Source of the DNA: Thermothelomyces thermophilus ATCC 42464
Lineage: Eukaryota > Ascomycota > Sordariomycetes > Sordariales > Chaetomiaceae
NCBI RefSeq assembly: GCF_000226095.1
Contig: NC_016474.1
Span: forward strand, 1,116,001 to 1,180,000
Direction: 5' to 3'
DNA length: 64,000 nucleotides
Part shown: positions 1 to 11,596 of the stretch, piece after piece
How positions within the stretch are numbered: the first letter of the stretch is position 1
Layout of the letters: each line of letters starts with the position of its first letter
The notes under the pieces: model-generated
What the model saw: the letters and a program-made list of their open reading frames with translations, nothing else
What the model was told of the DNA's origin: nothing
Databases searched by the model: none
Made by a program: the position numbers and the translations under genes

Positions 1-2291
1 GGAGAGTGGTCGGGAACTGATGGCGGTTGAATCGTTTTGGGAAGGGGGGGGGGGGGAATTGCTGTTCTGGTGGTCCACTGGGTGTTCGCTGGCAAGCCTT
101 GCCGGATCTTCCAGGTTGCCATCTCGGTCCCCCCTGTACACTGCGCCCGCGTACTGTACATACAGACATACTTGTATGTTCAAGTAATCTGTCGTCAATT
201 TGTATAGTAATCCGTACACTACTACATACTCTGAGTCGGTGAGGCCTGAACAAGGAAAATAAGGCATCCATGCCCATAAGACGACATTCCGTACACTTAG
301 TATCCGCAGTACAGGCTCTGGCAGAGCATGAAGTGTGAAGTGAACAAGGCGGCGCTCTGCTAATATAGGTTCCTTATGTACAGTACAGTACAGTACATAC
401 CTTACATACTGCGGGTACTTAAGGTACGCAGCGTGCAGTCCGCAGTGGACAGATTTTCCTGTAATTGCGACGTCTTCTGCCTACCTGGATGCAGAGCCCA
501 AGCAGCCGGCTGTTGCAGTGCCACGGCTGGAGTCGGACCCCTGCCGCCCATCCACACCTTGCACCGAGTCATCCTGGCTTGTCTCAAAAGACGGCTTGGC
601 CCTCAGACGACGGCCTTTTGTTGCGTGGTTTGTTTGGGCAATGATGATACCAAGTAGCCACGCAAACTAAAAAGAAAACAACAGGAAAAAAAAAAAACCA
701 AAAAAGAACCCTCGCTCGCGGATTGTAGCTATCGTTGCTGGGCTACCTAATAAGGATCTGTATGTACTGTACACATACCGGGGGGTTTACGCAGGGAATG
801 ATTTCCGGCATACCCGACTACCGAGCACTTGAATATGGTATGTACAAAGTACAGGATGGGTAGGTTACCTGAGGTATCAGGAATCAGGCTGACATACGTA
901 ATGCGTGCCCTGGGGGTGACGTCCTGGCTGCAGAGCCTCCAAGTCCTTCGTGCACTGCACACTGCACGCACATGGGCAAAGATTCATCATGCTCTTCTGG
1001 GCTCTGAGCCCCTCGTAGTTCACCTGATGTTGACTGTCCTAAATGGAACACCCTGATGTTTTCCCCCTCCAACGAATTTTGTGTGGTACTCGACTTTCAG
1101 GTCACGCAAACTCAGCTGCCCGGTCATTGCTCTGCTAGTTTTCCAGTGGTGTGCCCGGCTGCAATAGAACCGCAGTACCTCGCAATGCACCTTATTAGGT
1201 AAGGAAGGTAAGGGTCAGGCATGTACAGTATAGTACATACATGTTCCGTACAGTACGTTACTGGCACGATACGACTGGAAAGTACCTTCAGCTCCCAGCT
1301 CCCGTCCCGGACAAGGTTTTGGTCTCGGTTTCCACTTTTGGTCTTGGCTTTTTTGGCTGTGGACCCACTTAACCGCCCAGCAGGACACAGGCTTGGCGAT
1401 TGCAGCCCACATCCTCGCGCCAGGTCCCGTCAACTCGTTCCCCTTCCCCATTCCACTCGGTCGTTTCCCTCCCGCTTCACGCCGCCCAGGCACCCGCAAC
1501 CCACAACGAAGCACGCCTTCGTCCTCTTTTTGCGGCAGCAATCCGCCTCGTGCTGTGCTCAGGTGGTACGTTTGCAACAATATACCTTTCGAATTTGCCC
1601 TTGCTCCCGCTCCGCGTTGTTTTTTTTCTTCTGCTCTTTGTACTTCTCTGCCGCCGTCGTTCAACGCGGTCTGAGCTCGAGATCTCCCTCCGTCATATCT
1701 CCCCCCCCACCGGACATCACACACAACACTCCAACGTCCGCACACCGCCATCCTTTTGGAGCAGGCCTCGCCAGCAAACAGAGACGAATGCACCAGGCCG
1801 CCGAACTCACGACCATAACTTAATCTCCTGGCACAATTCGACGCCGGCGATACACTCCGTCACCACCGCTCCGGCCGTGCCTTGCCTCGCTCGAGATTGC
1901 AACCGCCCACTGCCTGTCCCCGGCCGCTCGGTTATCAGTTTCTCAAAGTTGGGCGTCTCCCTGTAAAACAGATGCGGGCACTGCGGAGACGGACCAGCAA
2001 CTCTTTTTTTGCGATCCTCGATCTTTGAACGGATCTCAACACTGACTGCAACGGCCCGATCTGTACCTTGGCTTGCGAGCGGTGACGGGGAGGACTAGTT
2101 GGTCCCGCGGTTTGCCCCGAGGCACCGCGGCCGTGTTGTCGCTCGCCCCGCGGCCAGCTTTCGCGCGGTCCAGCACTGCAGTCCGTCTTACATGGGCACT
2201 TGCCGTCCAGGCTTCATAGTCTAACTTTCTACAATCCTCAAGGCCCCTCGACCCTCTTCGTGGATCTCCTGATATCTCTCGTCCAGCGGCC
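1..2291. other. Gene-free left flank and probable MED15 promoter/leader
   Basis: No convincing gene is seen. The open frames here are short, overlap on both strands and have no recognisable domain. The stretch carries several TGTACAGTAC/GTATGTAC palindromic patches (around 155-175, 376-402, 760-778, 1220-1255) and a copy of GTAATCCGTAC at 207-217. From about 1430 to 1730 the plus strand is rich in C and T, as in many fungal promoters and 5' leaders. It probably holds the promoter and 5' untranslated region of the MED15 gene that starts at 2292. Confidence 0.5.
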
Positions 2292-5200
2292 ATGGCCGCC
2301 AACATACCCCAGATGGTCGCGAACGGCCAGATGTTGATGCTGCAACAGCAGCAGCAGCAGCAGCAACAGCAACAACAACAACAGCAGCAGCAGCAGCAGT
2401 CCTCGCGGGACAAGCAACTTCAAAATCTAGTCTCCACCCACCTGATGCAGAGTATGAGCTTGGCGCCCATCAACTCGTGGCAGTCTGGCGTCAGTATCGG
2501 AGATCGTTTTGCAAAGACCATCAATCTGTACGAAGTGTTTTCACATTTTCGAAGTTGATTCTCAAGCTTTGCCGCCCGTCGAGTTTCCTGCCTCGGCTTG
2601 CGGTATCTGGCACGATATCTTCGAGATGCTAACGGTTCCGCAGGGTATCAAATACGCTCTTGGCCTACCCAAGTCCCGATTGGCAAAAGTTCGCCTTGAC
2701 CGCAATTGAACACGAGAAGAAGCTATTCTTGCAGTCACCGGATCGGGTAGGCAATCAATCAGTTCAGCCTTAGACCAGAGAGTGGTTTGTCTAACTCGGA
2801 CCTAGCAATCCTATGATCACGCCATGGCGCAGAAGACCGCAGAGATGGTCAAACGGCGACAAGAAAACGCCACGGAGCTTCAGAACCATGTCAACAACGA
2901 TGCGGCAAGGCAAGCCCAACTGCAGGCAGCCCAGCAGCGACAGCAGCAGATGATGCTGAATCAGATGGCCGCGAGGGGTCTGGGTCAACCGCCCCAGCAC
3001 GGATTCCAGCCGATGCAAAACCCCATGCAGGTTCCTGTCATGCCTCAGCAGCCCCAGCAGTTGGGCATGGGGATGCCCACACCGGGCATGCTCCAGAACA
3101 GACCGGATCAGCGCCAGTTTCCCATGCAGATGGGACAAGCGCGCCAGCCAGGAGTACCTCAGGTCGATCCGCTCGGGCAGCTATCTCAGCAGGACAGGGC
3201 CAGAGTTAATGCGGTGGCGATGAGGCTCATGGGTAACACAGACGAGCATACAAAAAATAACATCCGACAACAGATGCAGCAGAGGATGACAGCCGCTCAA
3301 CTACAGGAGTACGCCGCCCAAGGCAAGGATCCCGTCTTCATTTATTTCCAGAACCAGGCCCTCATGCACCTTCGGGCTCAGGCACAGAGGAACTTGATGC
3401 AGCAGCGAGCAGGCATGCCAGCCAACATGATGCGGCAAGCGCCGAACCAGGGCCCTATGAACCCTGCTCTCATGGGGAATCTGGCTCGGCAAGCGGTCAT
3501 GCCCGATGGCCAGGCCTTCCCCCCAAACATGGAGGATATCCGTAATGAGCAGCAGATGGGCCTCCTCGCGCAGCAAGCCGGACAGACGGTAGTCCCCGCG
3601 AGCACCGCTCCCGGGCGGAATGCGACACCGGCAGCGATGACCGGCATGCCGCCGCAGGCTAGGCCGGGCAACCAACAGGGCCCGAACCAGACGCCGCGGC
3701 CTACGCAGGTCCAGCCCTTCGGGATGCCTGATGCTACGGCTGCTCAAGTCCAGGCCCAGCAGGGTGTTCGGGCGGTCCCCGGCCGACCCATGCCGGGCCA
3801 ACCAGGAGCCATGGCAGCCCCGACGGCCCCTCCACAGGCTTCTCAGAGCCCGGCAATGAACACCCTCAACGCCCCGATGCGACAGCCACCAATACCCATG
3901 GGCCAAGGCAACGGCCACCCTGTGAGCCAGGGTAACCCGCCAATGGCAGCTACCCTAAACCCGCAATTTAACCACCAGAACAACACGAGACCACCGTCGC
4001 TGCAGGGGAACATGACCAACACTGCCATGGCGGGAATGGTCCCGAACCTCGGCCCCGACGGCGCCATGAGGAACTTTTATGCTCAGCTGCAACAGGATCG
4101 ATCTGGAACTAGCGCCTTCCAAGGGCCTAAGCCAGGCTTGATGCCCGGGATCCCAGGGCCATCTCCGGCCGGTCCGATGGGCGGCCCAAATCAAGCCGGT
4201 GTCGTCGATGCCAGCCAGAAGGCCAATGGCCACATGCAGCCGACGACGCAGCCCGGGCTTGGGCAGCAGCAGCCCAAACCCGTGCCTAGCGAGGCTGACC
4301 AGCGATTCAATGCATTCGCCCAGTCCCCGCAAGGGCGGGCGGCCATGAGCAACATGGATGTGCCTCCCCAGATTCTAGCGCAGCTCCGAGGGATAGTACC
4401 CCCCGAAACGCGGAAATGGTCCCAGCTCCGGCAGTTCCTCCAGGCCAATCCGGGTGTCGTTCCTGCTCCACTGATCAACCGTCTCGGCTACTGGCAGACG
4501 GTGCAGTTTAAGCAAGCGTGGGAAAAACGGCAGCAAGCCGCAGCCGCGGTGGCTCCTCAGGGTCCGAACGGGCCTCTTCCTCAGCAACCGGGCTTCCAAC
4601 CGCCGCCGCTCCCCCCGGGAATGTCATATCCGCCCAACATCTCGCAGGTATCTCGTCAAGAGATTGAAGGTGTCCGGAGGAACCCGCAGTTCGCCAATAT
4701 GTCGGATGAGGTTTTGATCGAGGTCGTGAGGAAGTACAAGCGTGACCTTTGGGCAAAGAGGGCCTGGGAACAGCATAGGCAATCCCAGCAAGCAAGGGTT
4801 AATATCAACCTTGCCGGAGGGGTCCAAAAGCCGGGTGCGCTGATGGCTCAGGCTCCGGCCGGCCAGCAGGGCGCCGTTTCCGCGGCGCCGCAACCGACCA
4901 CATCAATGGGAGTCCAGCAACAGACCACTCAGCCTCCTCAACCGAAGCCTGCGGCTGCCCCGGTGTCAGAGGCTCCTGCCGCCCCTGCTAAGGGCGCACG
5001 TCAACAACCCCTTAACCCGTCGCCTGCCACGGTGGCCAAGAGCCTGAAGCGGCCGAACCCGGAGGATCCCAATGATGTGGCCGGCCAACCAGGTGGTGCC
5101 GCGCAGAGACCTGCTCCCCAATCGGAAACCCGACCTCCTTCGGCCGCTTCAAAGCCAACCGTGGAGCAGCTCATGAAGCTTTCTCCGGAACAACTCGCGA

Positions 5201-7009
5201 AGATACCCCAAGAGCAGTTGGCAAGACTGCCGCCAGATCAACAAAAAGCAATTGCGATGCGGATTCGGCAGGCCATGCCGCCCGTCCCACCTGAACTCTA
5301 CGCCCGACTCAAAAACCTGGCTACTGAGGGGCATCGGCTTGCTCTCGATGAAGTAAGGCAGCAAGAAGCGCAGCCGCAGCAGGGTGCCAGGATAACAATG
5401 TCGTCCCCAATGTTCGGCGAGACTCGCCTCAAACTTACCCAGATTGCTGAAAAGATCAAGTGGTTCCGTGGCCCTGTTATCGGCAAGTGGTACTCGTACA
5501 CCAAGGACGACTCGAGGGCAAGAATGTTCTTCAAGATCGTATGTTTTCCAGTCCCATCTCTCCCACCACTCCCCCTCGCCCCCCCCCCCCCAAAAAAAAA
5601 AAAAAAGAAAGAGAAGAAAACAACCCTTTTTGTAGCTTGGCAAGCCGAGAGTGTTCTAACGCTTTGTCCAGAGATTCAAGGTATCCCGGCAGTTTGTCGA
5701 CGGCGATCAGATGTCGCAGCTGCCCGAGTCCTTGACGATAACCAAGGACGAGCTAGATCAATACATGAACATGTTAGAGAGTATGGTGCAAGACATAGAG
5801 ATGCTCAAGAGATCGGCAGGCCAATCCGGGGCTGGTGCTGGAGTCCAAGTCCCACCTCAACCTTCTCCCTTGAGCGCTGCGAACCTGGAGAAACAGACCC
5901 AGGCCCTCAAGCAAGCACAGAACCGAACGGCAACCAAGGCAGCTCAACCGCCGGCGGCACCGACGACGTCGCAGCCACCGTTCCAGTTTGGTATGCAAAA
6001 GTCGTCGCCCGCCGGAAATCCGGAATACCTGAGCGAGCAGCGAATTACGCAAGCGAATCTGGTCATCCCACCGGCTCGCAAGAAAGCCAAGACCGGGGCG
6101 GGCCAGGCCTCGCCGCCCATGGCCCAGCAGCAGACACCCAACGCGTCGTCACCGCAAGTCGGCACGCCGTCGCCCGCGGCTGCCAGGAAGCCAGAGCCGC
6201 CTAAGTTGAGGTGCCCGGAGCCTGGCTGCGAGATAAATTCAATCGGGTTCCTGACGGAGGAAGCACTCAACACACACCGTCAGGAGGAGCATGTCAAGCC
6301 GTTTGAGAACCCTCATGGCTTCCTCCAGGAGCAGATGGCTGCCGCACTTGGTTTGGATGCCCAGGGCAATCCGAAGGCGTCGCCAAAGCCTGGCGCTCAG
6401 AGCGTCTCGACTCCGGCGGCGACGCCCATGAGCATCAGCCGTTCCAAGCAGGGCCAGAAGCCGGCAGCGACCCCGATGTCCCGGGCCGGGTCGATGCAGC
6501 GGCAAGGCAGCGCGGCAGGCGCCAAGCCCGGCGAAAACGCTGGCACTCCGGGCCGGAACTTGGCCGCGAAACAAGGGGCCGGAACCCCACAGATCCCTAC
6601 TGCCGAGGATCCGTGGATGAGCTCGACGGTCGACCCGCAAGACCTGTTTTCCGGCCTCAGCAGCTCACTCGAGGCGGTCACGGGGACCTTGGTGCCGGAC
6701 TTTGGCACGTACCGGTCGCTTACGCCTAACGATACTCCCGAGTCGAGCAAGGACAGCGGAACGTCGGAAGCGACCAGCGACATTGCTGAGACGGCGGCAC
6801 TGGACATCGACCTGCAGGTGCAGCCGCTCGACAACGACTTGCTTTATGACATGACCAACATCAACATGGAGAACTTTGGGTCGCCCAGTATGGACATGGA
6901 TATGGACTTGTTCACGAACGAGTCGATGATGTTCCCACTGGACGATCTGCAGAACGACTTCTCCAAGCCTTTCCGGGTAGATCGGGAGCTTTACTCGACG
7001 GAGGTGTGA
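2292..7009 (+). CDS. MED15: Mediator complex subunit 15 (fungal Med15)
   Basis: Tail-module subunit of Mediator, which links DNA-bound activators to RNA polymerase II in the nucleus. I read four exons: 2292-2527, 2644-2746, 2806-5538 and 5672-7009, all GT-AG and in phase, giving 1,469 residues. A polyglutamine run (about residues 18-36) precedes a KIX-like activator-binding segment (about 50-115; WQSGVSIGDRFAKTINLVSN, then LTAIEHEKKLF). A long Gln/Pro/Met-rich region follows. A fungal Med15 core lies at about 940-1070 (KLTQIAEKIKWFRG, KDELDQYMNMLESMVQDIEM) and is interrupted by intron 3. Near 1204-1230 is a C2H2-like finger (CPEPGCEINSIGF...HRQEEH), and the tail is acidic and Asp/Met-rich. 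The start follows a CT-rich leader. The family is clear; the finger's function is inference. Confidence 0.9.
2342..2399 (+). repeat. CAG/CAA repeat coding polyglutamine in MED15
   Basis: Mixed CAG and CAA codons give an uninterrupted run of about 19 glutamines just after the start of MED15. The CAA interruptions should make it more stable than a pure CAG tract. Confidence 0.9.
5579..5605 (+). repeat. C13-A14 homopolymer pair inside MED15 intron 3
   Basis: A run of about 13 C is followed directly by about 14 A, fully within the 133-bp third intron (5539-5671) of MED15. The intron still has a normal GTATGT donor and a CAG acceptor. Confidence 0.9.
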
Positions 7010-7050
7010 AACTGGTGCCGAGGGGAGCGGGGGGAAGGATGCGAAGAGAC

Positions 7051-7087
<37 letters not shown>
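7051..7087 (+). repeat. GCA trinucleotide microsatellite in MED15 3' region
   Basis: About 12 perfect GCA units lie roughly 40 bp after the MED15 stop codon, outside the coding frame. Confidence 0.95.
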
Positions 7088-7088
<1 letters not shown>

Positions 7089-8137
7089 TCGGGTATTTGG
7101 ATACCTAGGACACATATATCCTTGGAGCGGCATTATCGGGGAGGCAGCGAGAGGGACGAATGTGGCGACACTCTGGGAGGGGGTGAGAATAGTAGGTCTC
7201 CGTGCCAAGGAGCTGAGGAAGCTGAGGGCGGCGGGAGTTTAGGGTTTGGGTTGGGGGGTCAGAGGGTTGGAGGTTATGACCGAGGAAGCATTGAGAAGAA
7301 AAGGGGAGTTATTCAGTGGAAAAAAAACAGGGTTTGGCGTCGACATTGGTTTCGTGTGTGTGCTTTCTAGGGAGAGAGGGGGCGGTGCCACCATGGGCCA
7401 TTTTGGGCTGGATATCGTATATGGTCTGTGTGTCGAAGCTCTTTTTTGTCTTGTTTATTATCGTCGTGGCTCATTTCTCTGGGTTGGGTGCGGCCAATCC
7501 GTGGACTCTGGGGGGAGTTAGTGGTTCGGCTGGGGCATGTCTTTTCATCTGGGAACAGCGGTACGGGATGGCGGTGTATGTACAAGATCACCCGGCCATG
7601 TACGTCCGTACGCACATTCTCAACCGGGGAATGACCGGGGCTTTTTGGGTCGGGGTCGTGCATTGTTGTTTCTGAAGTAGTGCACTCGTTTCGGAGGCGA
7701 GTGCTGCCAGTGGGCTATGCCAACAGCCAGGGACATGTCGTTTACCATTTGAGTTCGTCTCTGTGTTCCTCTTCTAGTGTTGTGGAGCCGTAGTCCCCCG
7801 ATGGCATACCGCATTAGTTGGAGGTAGCGCGTTTCGTCCATATTATTCTACGTGGATAATCTTGGGAGGTATATTATAATATACAAACGGTCTTGGAGGA
7901 TGATAAGAGTTCGCCCACGCCCCATCCCACCCTCTCCTTCCCTTGGCTCCGTGTCCATCTCGCGGTTTCGAGTGTGCTGCAATATCTCTAGTAATCCCCC
8001 CCGGGGGGGGGGGCGGTTGCATGAAGTGCGGCGCGTGAATCCCTGCTGTCGGAGTCGCTGGCCGAGATCCCGAGTGAGTCTAACCCTGAGTCTCTCTCGG
8101 ACCTCAACCTTGCAACCTGAGGGTTAACCGTTGAGAA

Positions 8138-8276
8138 ACGCGTTTGGACGCGTATTTACAAATTGCCAGATTTGGACAAGTGGAAGGCGGACCCACTGCA
8201 ATCTTGCAGTTCATCGAAGAGGGCCGAGCGTCGCAGCGCGTGCCTGGGGTTCCGATGTGGATGCCGGCCGACGCGT
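8138..8276 (+). promoter_or_regulatory. Cluster of three MluI cell-cycle boxes (ACGCGT)
   Basis: Exact ACGCGT hexamers occur at 8138-8143, 8148-8153 and 8271-8276, about 380-520 bp upstream of the Whi5/Nrm1-like start codon. ACGCGT is the binding site of MBF in yeasts, and NRM1 itself is an MBF target there. The hexamers are seen directly; their use by MBF in this organism is inference. Confidence 0.6.
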
Positions 8277-8658
8277 TAACCTTGCTTAACACCAAAAGCG
8301 CGGGACTCGGGAGGGGCGACGTGGTTGGAGAGTCATTTCGCCGTCCTCGTGTTGTTGTAAGAAGGGTCTCTCGTGTTCTCTCTCCGGACTGAGCACAAAC
8401 GTTACAGTAATCCGTACATTCTTCGGGGTTCGGACACTTGGAGTTTCCCTACGCAGAAGACTCCCCAAATTCTCTGCAGCACCTTCCTTTCCTTTGGCTG
8501 CCCGCTGCATTTCTCTCTCCCGCCCCCCGCCTAAAGTCGTTTTTTGCTTGTTTCAATTGCAATTGACTTGTCTGTTTGCCGGAGGAAGAACGCGGAGTCA
8601 GCCCTCCCTCCCTCCCCCCTCCCGCGTCTGTCATACGTTCCGGAAACCGCCAGCAAGG

Positions 8659-10463
8659 ATGGATGCATCATCGCCCGTCAAACGCCGCGTCCTCGGTGCG
8701 CTCGACCCCAACGCGTGCTCGCCCAACAAGGCGAGGAGACACGAGGGTGGTAAGCAGCAGCTCTTCACGCCGGCGCGACACCTGAGCCCGGTCAAGGTCA
8801 AGTCGGTTGCGCCCCGGCAGGAGCTGAGCGTGGGCGGTGCCTCGCCGACCACCCGCGTTTCGTCTGCATCGCCGTCGTCGTCACCGTCACCGTCCCCGTT
8901 CTCGTCCCTGTCCTCATCCCAATCATTGGTGCCGGACACGCCGGAGAGGGAGACGGGCGTCGAGTCGAGGAAACGCCGCTCTCCTAATCCGTCCGCCATT
9001 AACCCTCCTACGTCCGGGATGGCGGCAGCGGCAGAGGCAGAGGCGGCCGAGGGAGGCGAACCGGCCGCGAAGCGGGCTTGCCTCGACGGCATGAGGGAAG
9101 ATGGTCAAGTACGTCGGTCAGAGGTATGCAATGCATACATGCAAAACATTGCGTTGCCGCCGTGTGCAGCGACAGCAACAGCAGCAGCAACAACAACAAT
9201 GTTCGTCGCGGTTTCGGAAACTAATGCTCTTTCTCTTCCCTACCTAGTCGCCGCCCTCCTCGACCTCAACGACCCGGACCACCGGCACAACCCGTCATCG
9301 TTCCGCCTCCCCGGACACGCCATCCGTGTTTGACAACTCGGCAGTCGACAACTCCCAGCTTACTATCCTCACCGAGCCCGATGCCACGGGGCCCAACCCC
9401 AACCCCGCTCCGGTCCCTGCCCCGCGGGCGCGACCCAGGTTGACGCGAGAGCAGGCCAGAGAGGTATGCCGCAAAAGACTCCATCCCCGCATCCGCGCTT
9501 TGCTCTCGTCACCTCGCGTTTGGCTCCGCGTACAGACAAGACATAAACATTACCGGAGCTCGAACGACGCTGACAGAGGAGTTGGTCAAACAGAAAGCAG
9601 AAATCCTCCGCCTCCGTCTCGGGCTAGCCAGTTACAAGGTGCGCACTGGCCAGACCGACGTGCCGCTGGATAGGCTGGAAGCGAGGCTTGCCGGAGATGC
9701 GAGGCACGCGGGGGGTTCGTCCGCGTCTTCCTTCCACGGCCAGACCCAAGCCCAAGGTCAGAGTACCCACCACGGTCCAACCACGTCCGTTGCCGCCTCT
9801 TTCCCCCCTCCGGGAGCCACCGCTGCAGCCGCGGCGGCACAGCGGGAACACAGGCGACGTCTGCCCGGCGCGCCAGTTAGGAGAGCGAGCGTCGGGACGG
9901 AGCGGGGGCACTATTCGCGGCCCGCACCGCCGTCGCGCAGTCAGCTTCTCGAGGAGGTGCGGTTGGCCCTCGCTCGCGAGACCGAGCAAGGGCAGGACCG
10001 TCAACACGACGACCGACATCAGAACCGCCACGACCGTTACGATCATCACCACCAGCTCCACCACGACTACCGCTACTCCCACATGGCCTCGCACCAGTAC
10101 CAACACCACCACCACCACCAACGGCGCCAATCCGAAGCCCTGCTCGACACCCGACATGACCCAGAGCGGTACAGGTACGCCTCCAATCCCGCGGACAGGA
10201 GACCGCGCACCGCGACCGACGTGCCAGGCTCGTCTTTGGTGTCGTCGTCGTTGTCGTCGTCATCATCATCATCGTCCTCGTCGGCGGCCGCGTGGCTGCC
10301 GTCTTCCTCTTCTCGAAGAAGGGCGGCCAGCTTTGCCGGGAACGGCGGGTATTTGAGAAAGGAGGAGAACGCAGACGAGAATCGAAGGAGAGAAGAATAC
10401 GAAGAGGACATGGATAGCAGAGGGGGCGCCGCGAGTGGGCTGCTCAGCCTGGCTCGCAGCTAG
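8659..10463 (+). CDS. Whi5/Nrm1-like G1/S transcriptional repressor
   Basis: Members of this family bind SBF/MBF complexes in the nucleus and restrain G1/S transcription. Three exons close in frame: 8659-9108, 9248-9463 and 9594-10463, giving 511 residues. The third exon begins KAEILRLRLGLASYKVRTGQ, followed by TDVPLDRL. This matches the short GTB motif that is the only conserved part of Whi5 and Nrm1 proteins (Pfam Whi5). The remainder is low complexity: SP-rich N-terminus with many SP/TP sites that could be Cdk targets (SSPVKRR, DTPER), then His- and Ser-rich C-terminal stretches. For intron 2 the acceptor after AACAG at 9593 restores the motif, and a CTGAC branch site lies 20 bp upstream. 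Whi5 and Nrm1 cannot be told apart here. The upstream MluI boxes favour an Nrm1-like feedback regulator. Confidence 0.75.
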
Positions 10464-11596
10464 AAGCTGCGGACTAGGGGCTGGGCGACGGCCTCCTCGC
10501 GCCGTCGTGCAGGCAGGACGGAGGTTTGCCTGAACTGGGAAGAAGAAGAAGAAGAAGAAGAAGAAGAAGAAGAAGAAGAAGAAGAAGAAGAAGAAGAAGA
10601 AGAAGAAGAGGAGGAGGAGGAGGAGGAGGAGGAGGAGGAGGAGGAGGAGGAGGAGGATTGATATATGGGGGGCATCCGCTATGTGTGGCCCGGGGGGCTA
10701 GATGTATTACCACGTCAGTGGGCCTGCCAAGTTCATGTGTATATGTGTGTGTGTGTGTTGTGTTTGGCGGTAGATGCTTCATGTTTGCTTCATATTTGTG
10801 CCCTTATCTGTTGGCGCTTGGGTGTTGGCAAGTGGGATAAAACCGCATCCTTAACCAATTGTCAATCTTTCTTCCACGTACGTAACTGACGAAGAATCTC
10901 TTGTCGCTGACCGAGATCGTATGTTACGCCATGCTCTGCGCTTCCCTCTGAGGTCGAAGAGAATCAACAATCGGTCAACCGCAAGAGGAATTACCAGCAA
11001 CGAGCTGCTCTCCTACCCTGGTGTATCATGTCTATCGACCGTGCTTACATAGTAAGGAAGGGGCAGGGTCCCTTGTTCCTTGTGTAGATCTGTCGCGCAT
11101 CACCCGCCGATCATGTATGTACTATGTACTGTTCGGATGACGTGGTTCTCCTACACTTGTCAAATCACTATAACTGACTGACTTCACGGGATCCATGTCA
11201 GCTTCTGGAAACCCAAGACGAAACACACTTCTCTGCTTGCGTGCCCTCTGTGCTAGTAATCGGCTGGAGGGCTGCACGGTGTGCTCCGTCCAGCCAGTGA
11301 TGGATCGATTGATTTTGAAATCAGTCAACCCCCATCCCGAGACGACCTCGAGAGGAGAAGGCGTGAGTGATGTTGGGAAGTGGCCGTCTGTGGCTGGCTC
11401 AATGAGCCAAGGAGGGGCAGCTCCGCGAGGCTTCGACGTCTTGTTGACATTGATCGGGCTCGTAAGTTTTGAGACGATACAAGCGACGAACGACGGACCC
11501 TTCAGCAACCGGCCGCACGAATAGCTCGACAATATCATCAGATTAGTTGGATAAGAGTTGAGCAGCTCTCCTAGGTAATAAGTTAAGACATGTTCT
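10464..11596. other. Convergent intergenic region with GAA/GGA tracts
   Basis: This lies between the stop codons of the Whi5/Nrm1-like gene (+) and the NRDE-2 gene (-). It holds a long purine tract at 10538-10656 and a short TG-rich stretch at 10737-10762. No gene is seen. Confidence 0.6.
10538..10656 (+). repeat. (GAA)n followed by (GGA)n purine tract
   Basis: About 23 GAA units run directly into about 16 GGA units, 119 bp of pure purine on the plus strand, about 75 bp after the stop codon of the Whi5/Nrm1-like gene. Mirror-type purine tracts of this kind can form triplex DNA. Confidence 0.95.

Larger units (their letters stand above)
7010..8658. other. Intergenic: MED15 3' region and G1/S-repressor promoter
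   Basis: No gene is supported. The left part is the 3' untranslated region of MED15, with a GCA microsatellite at 7051-7087. The right part is the promoter of the Whi5/Nrm1-like gene: MluI boxes at 8138-8276, a GTAATCCGTAC copy at 8407-8417, and a CT-rich leader just before the ATG at 8659. Confidence 0.6.

Noticed and set aside
9586-10411. Several long minus-strand frames opposite the Whi5/Nrm1-like gene
   Set aside because: They are compositional shadows of His-, Ser- and Asp-rich coding repeats and contain no domain. The plus strand carries the conserved GTB motif and fitting splice sites.
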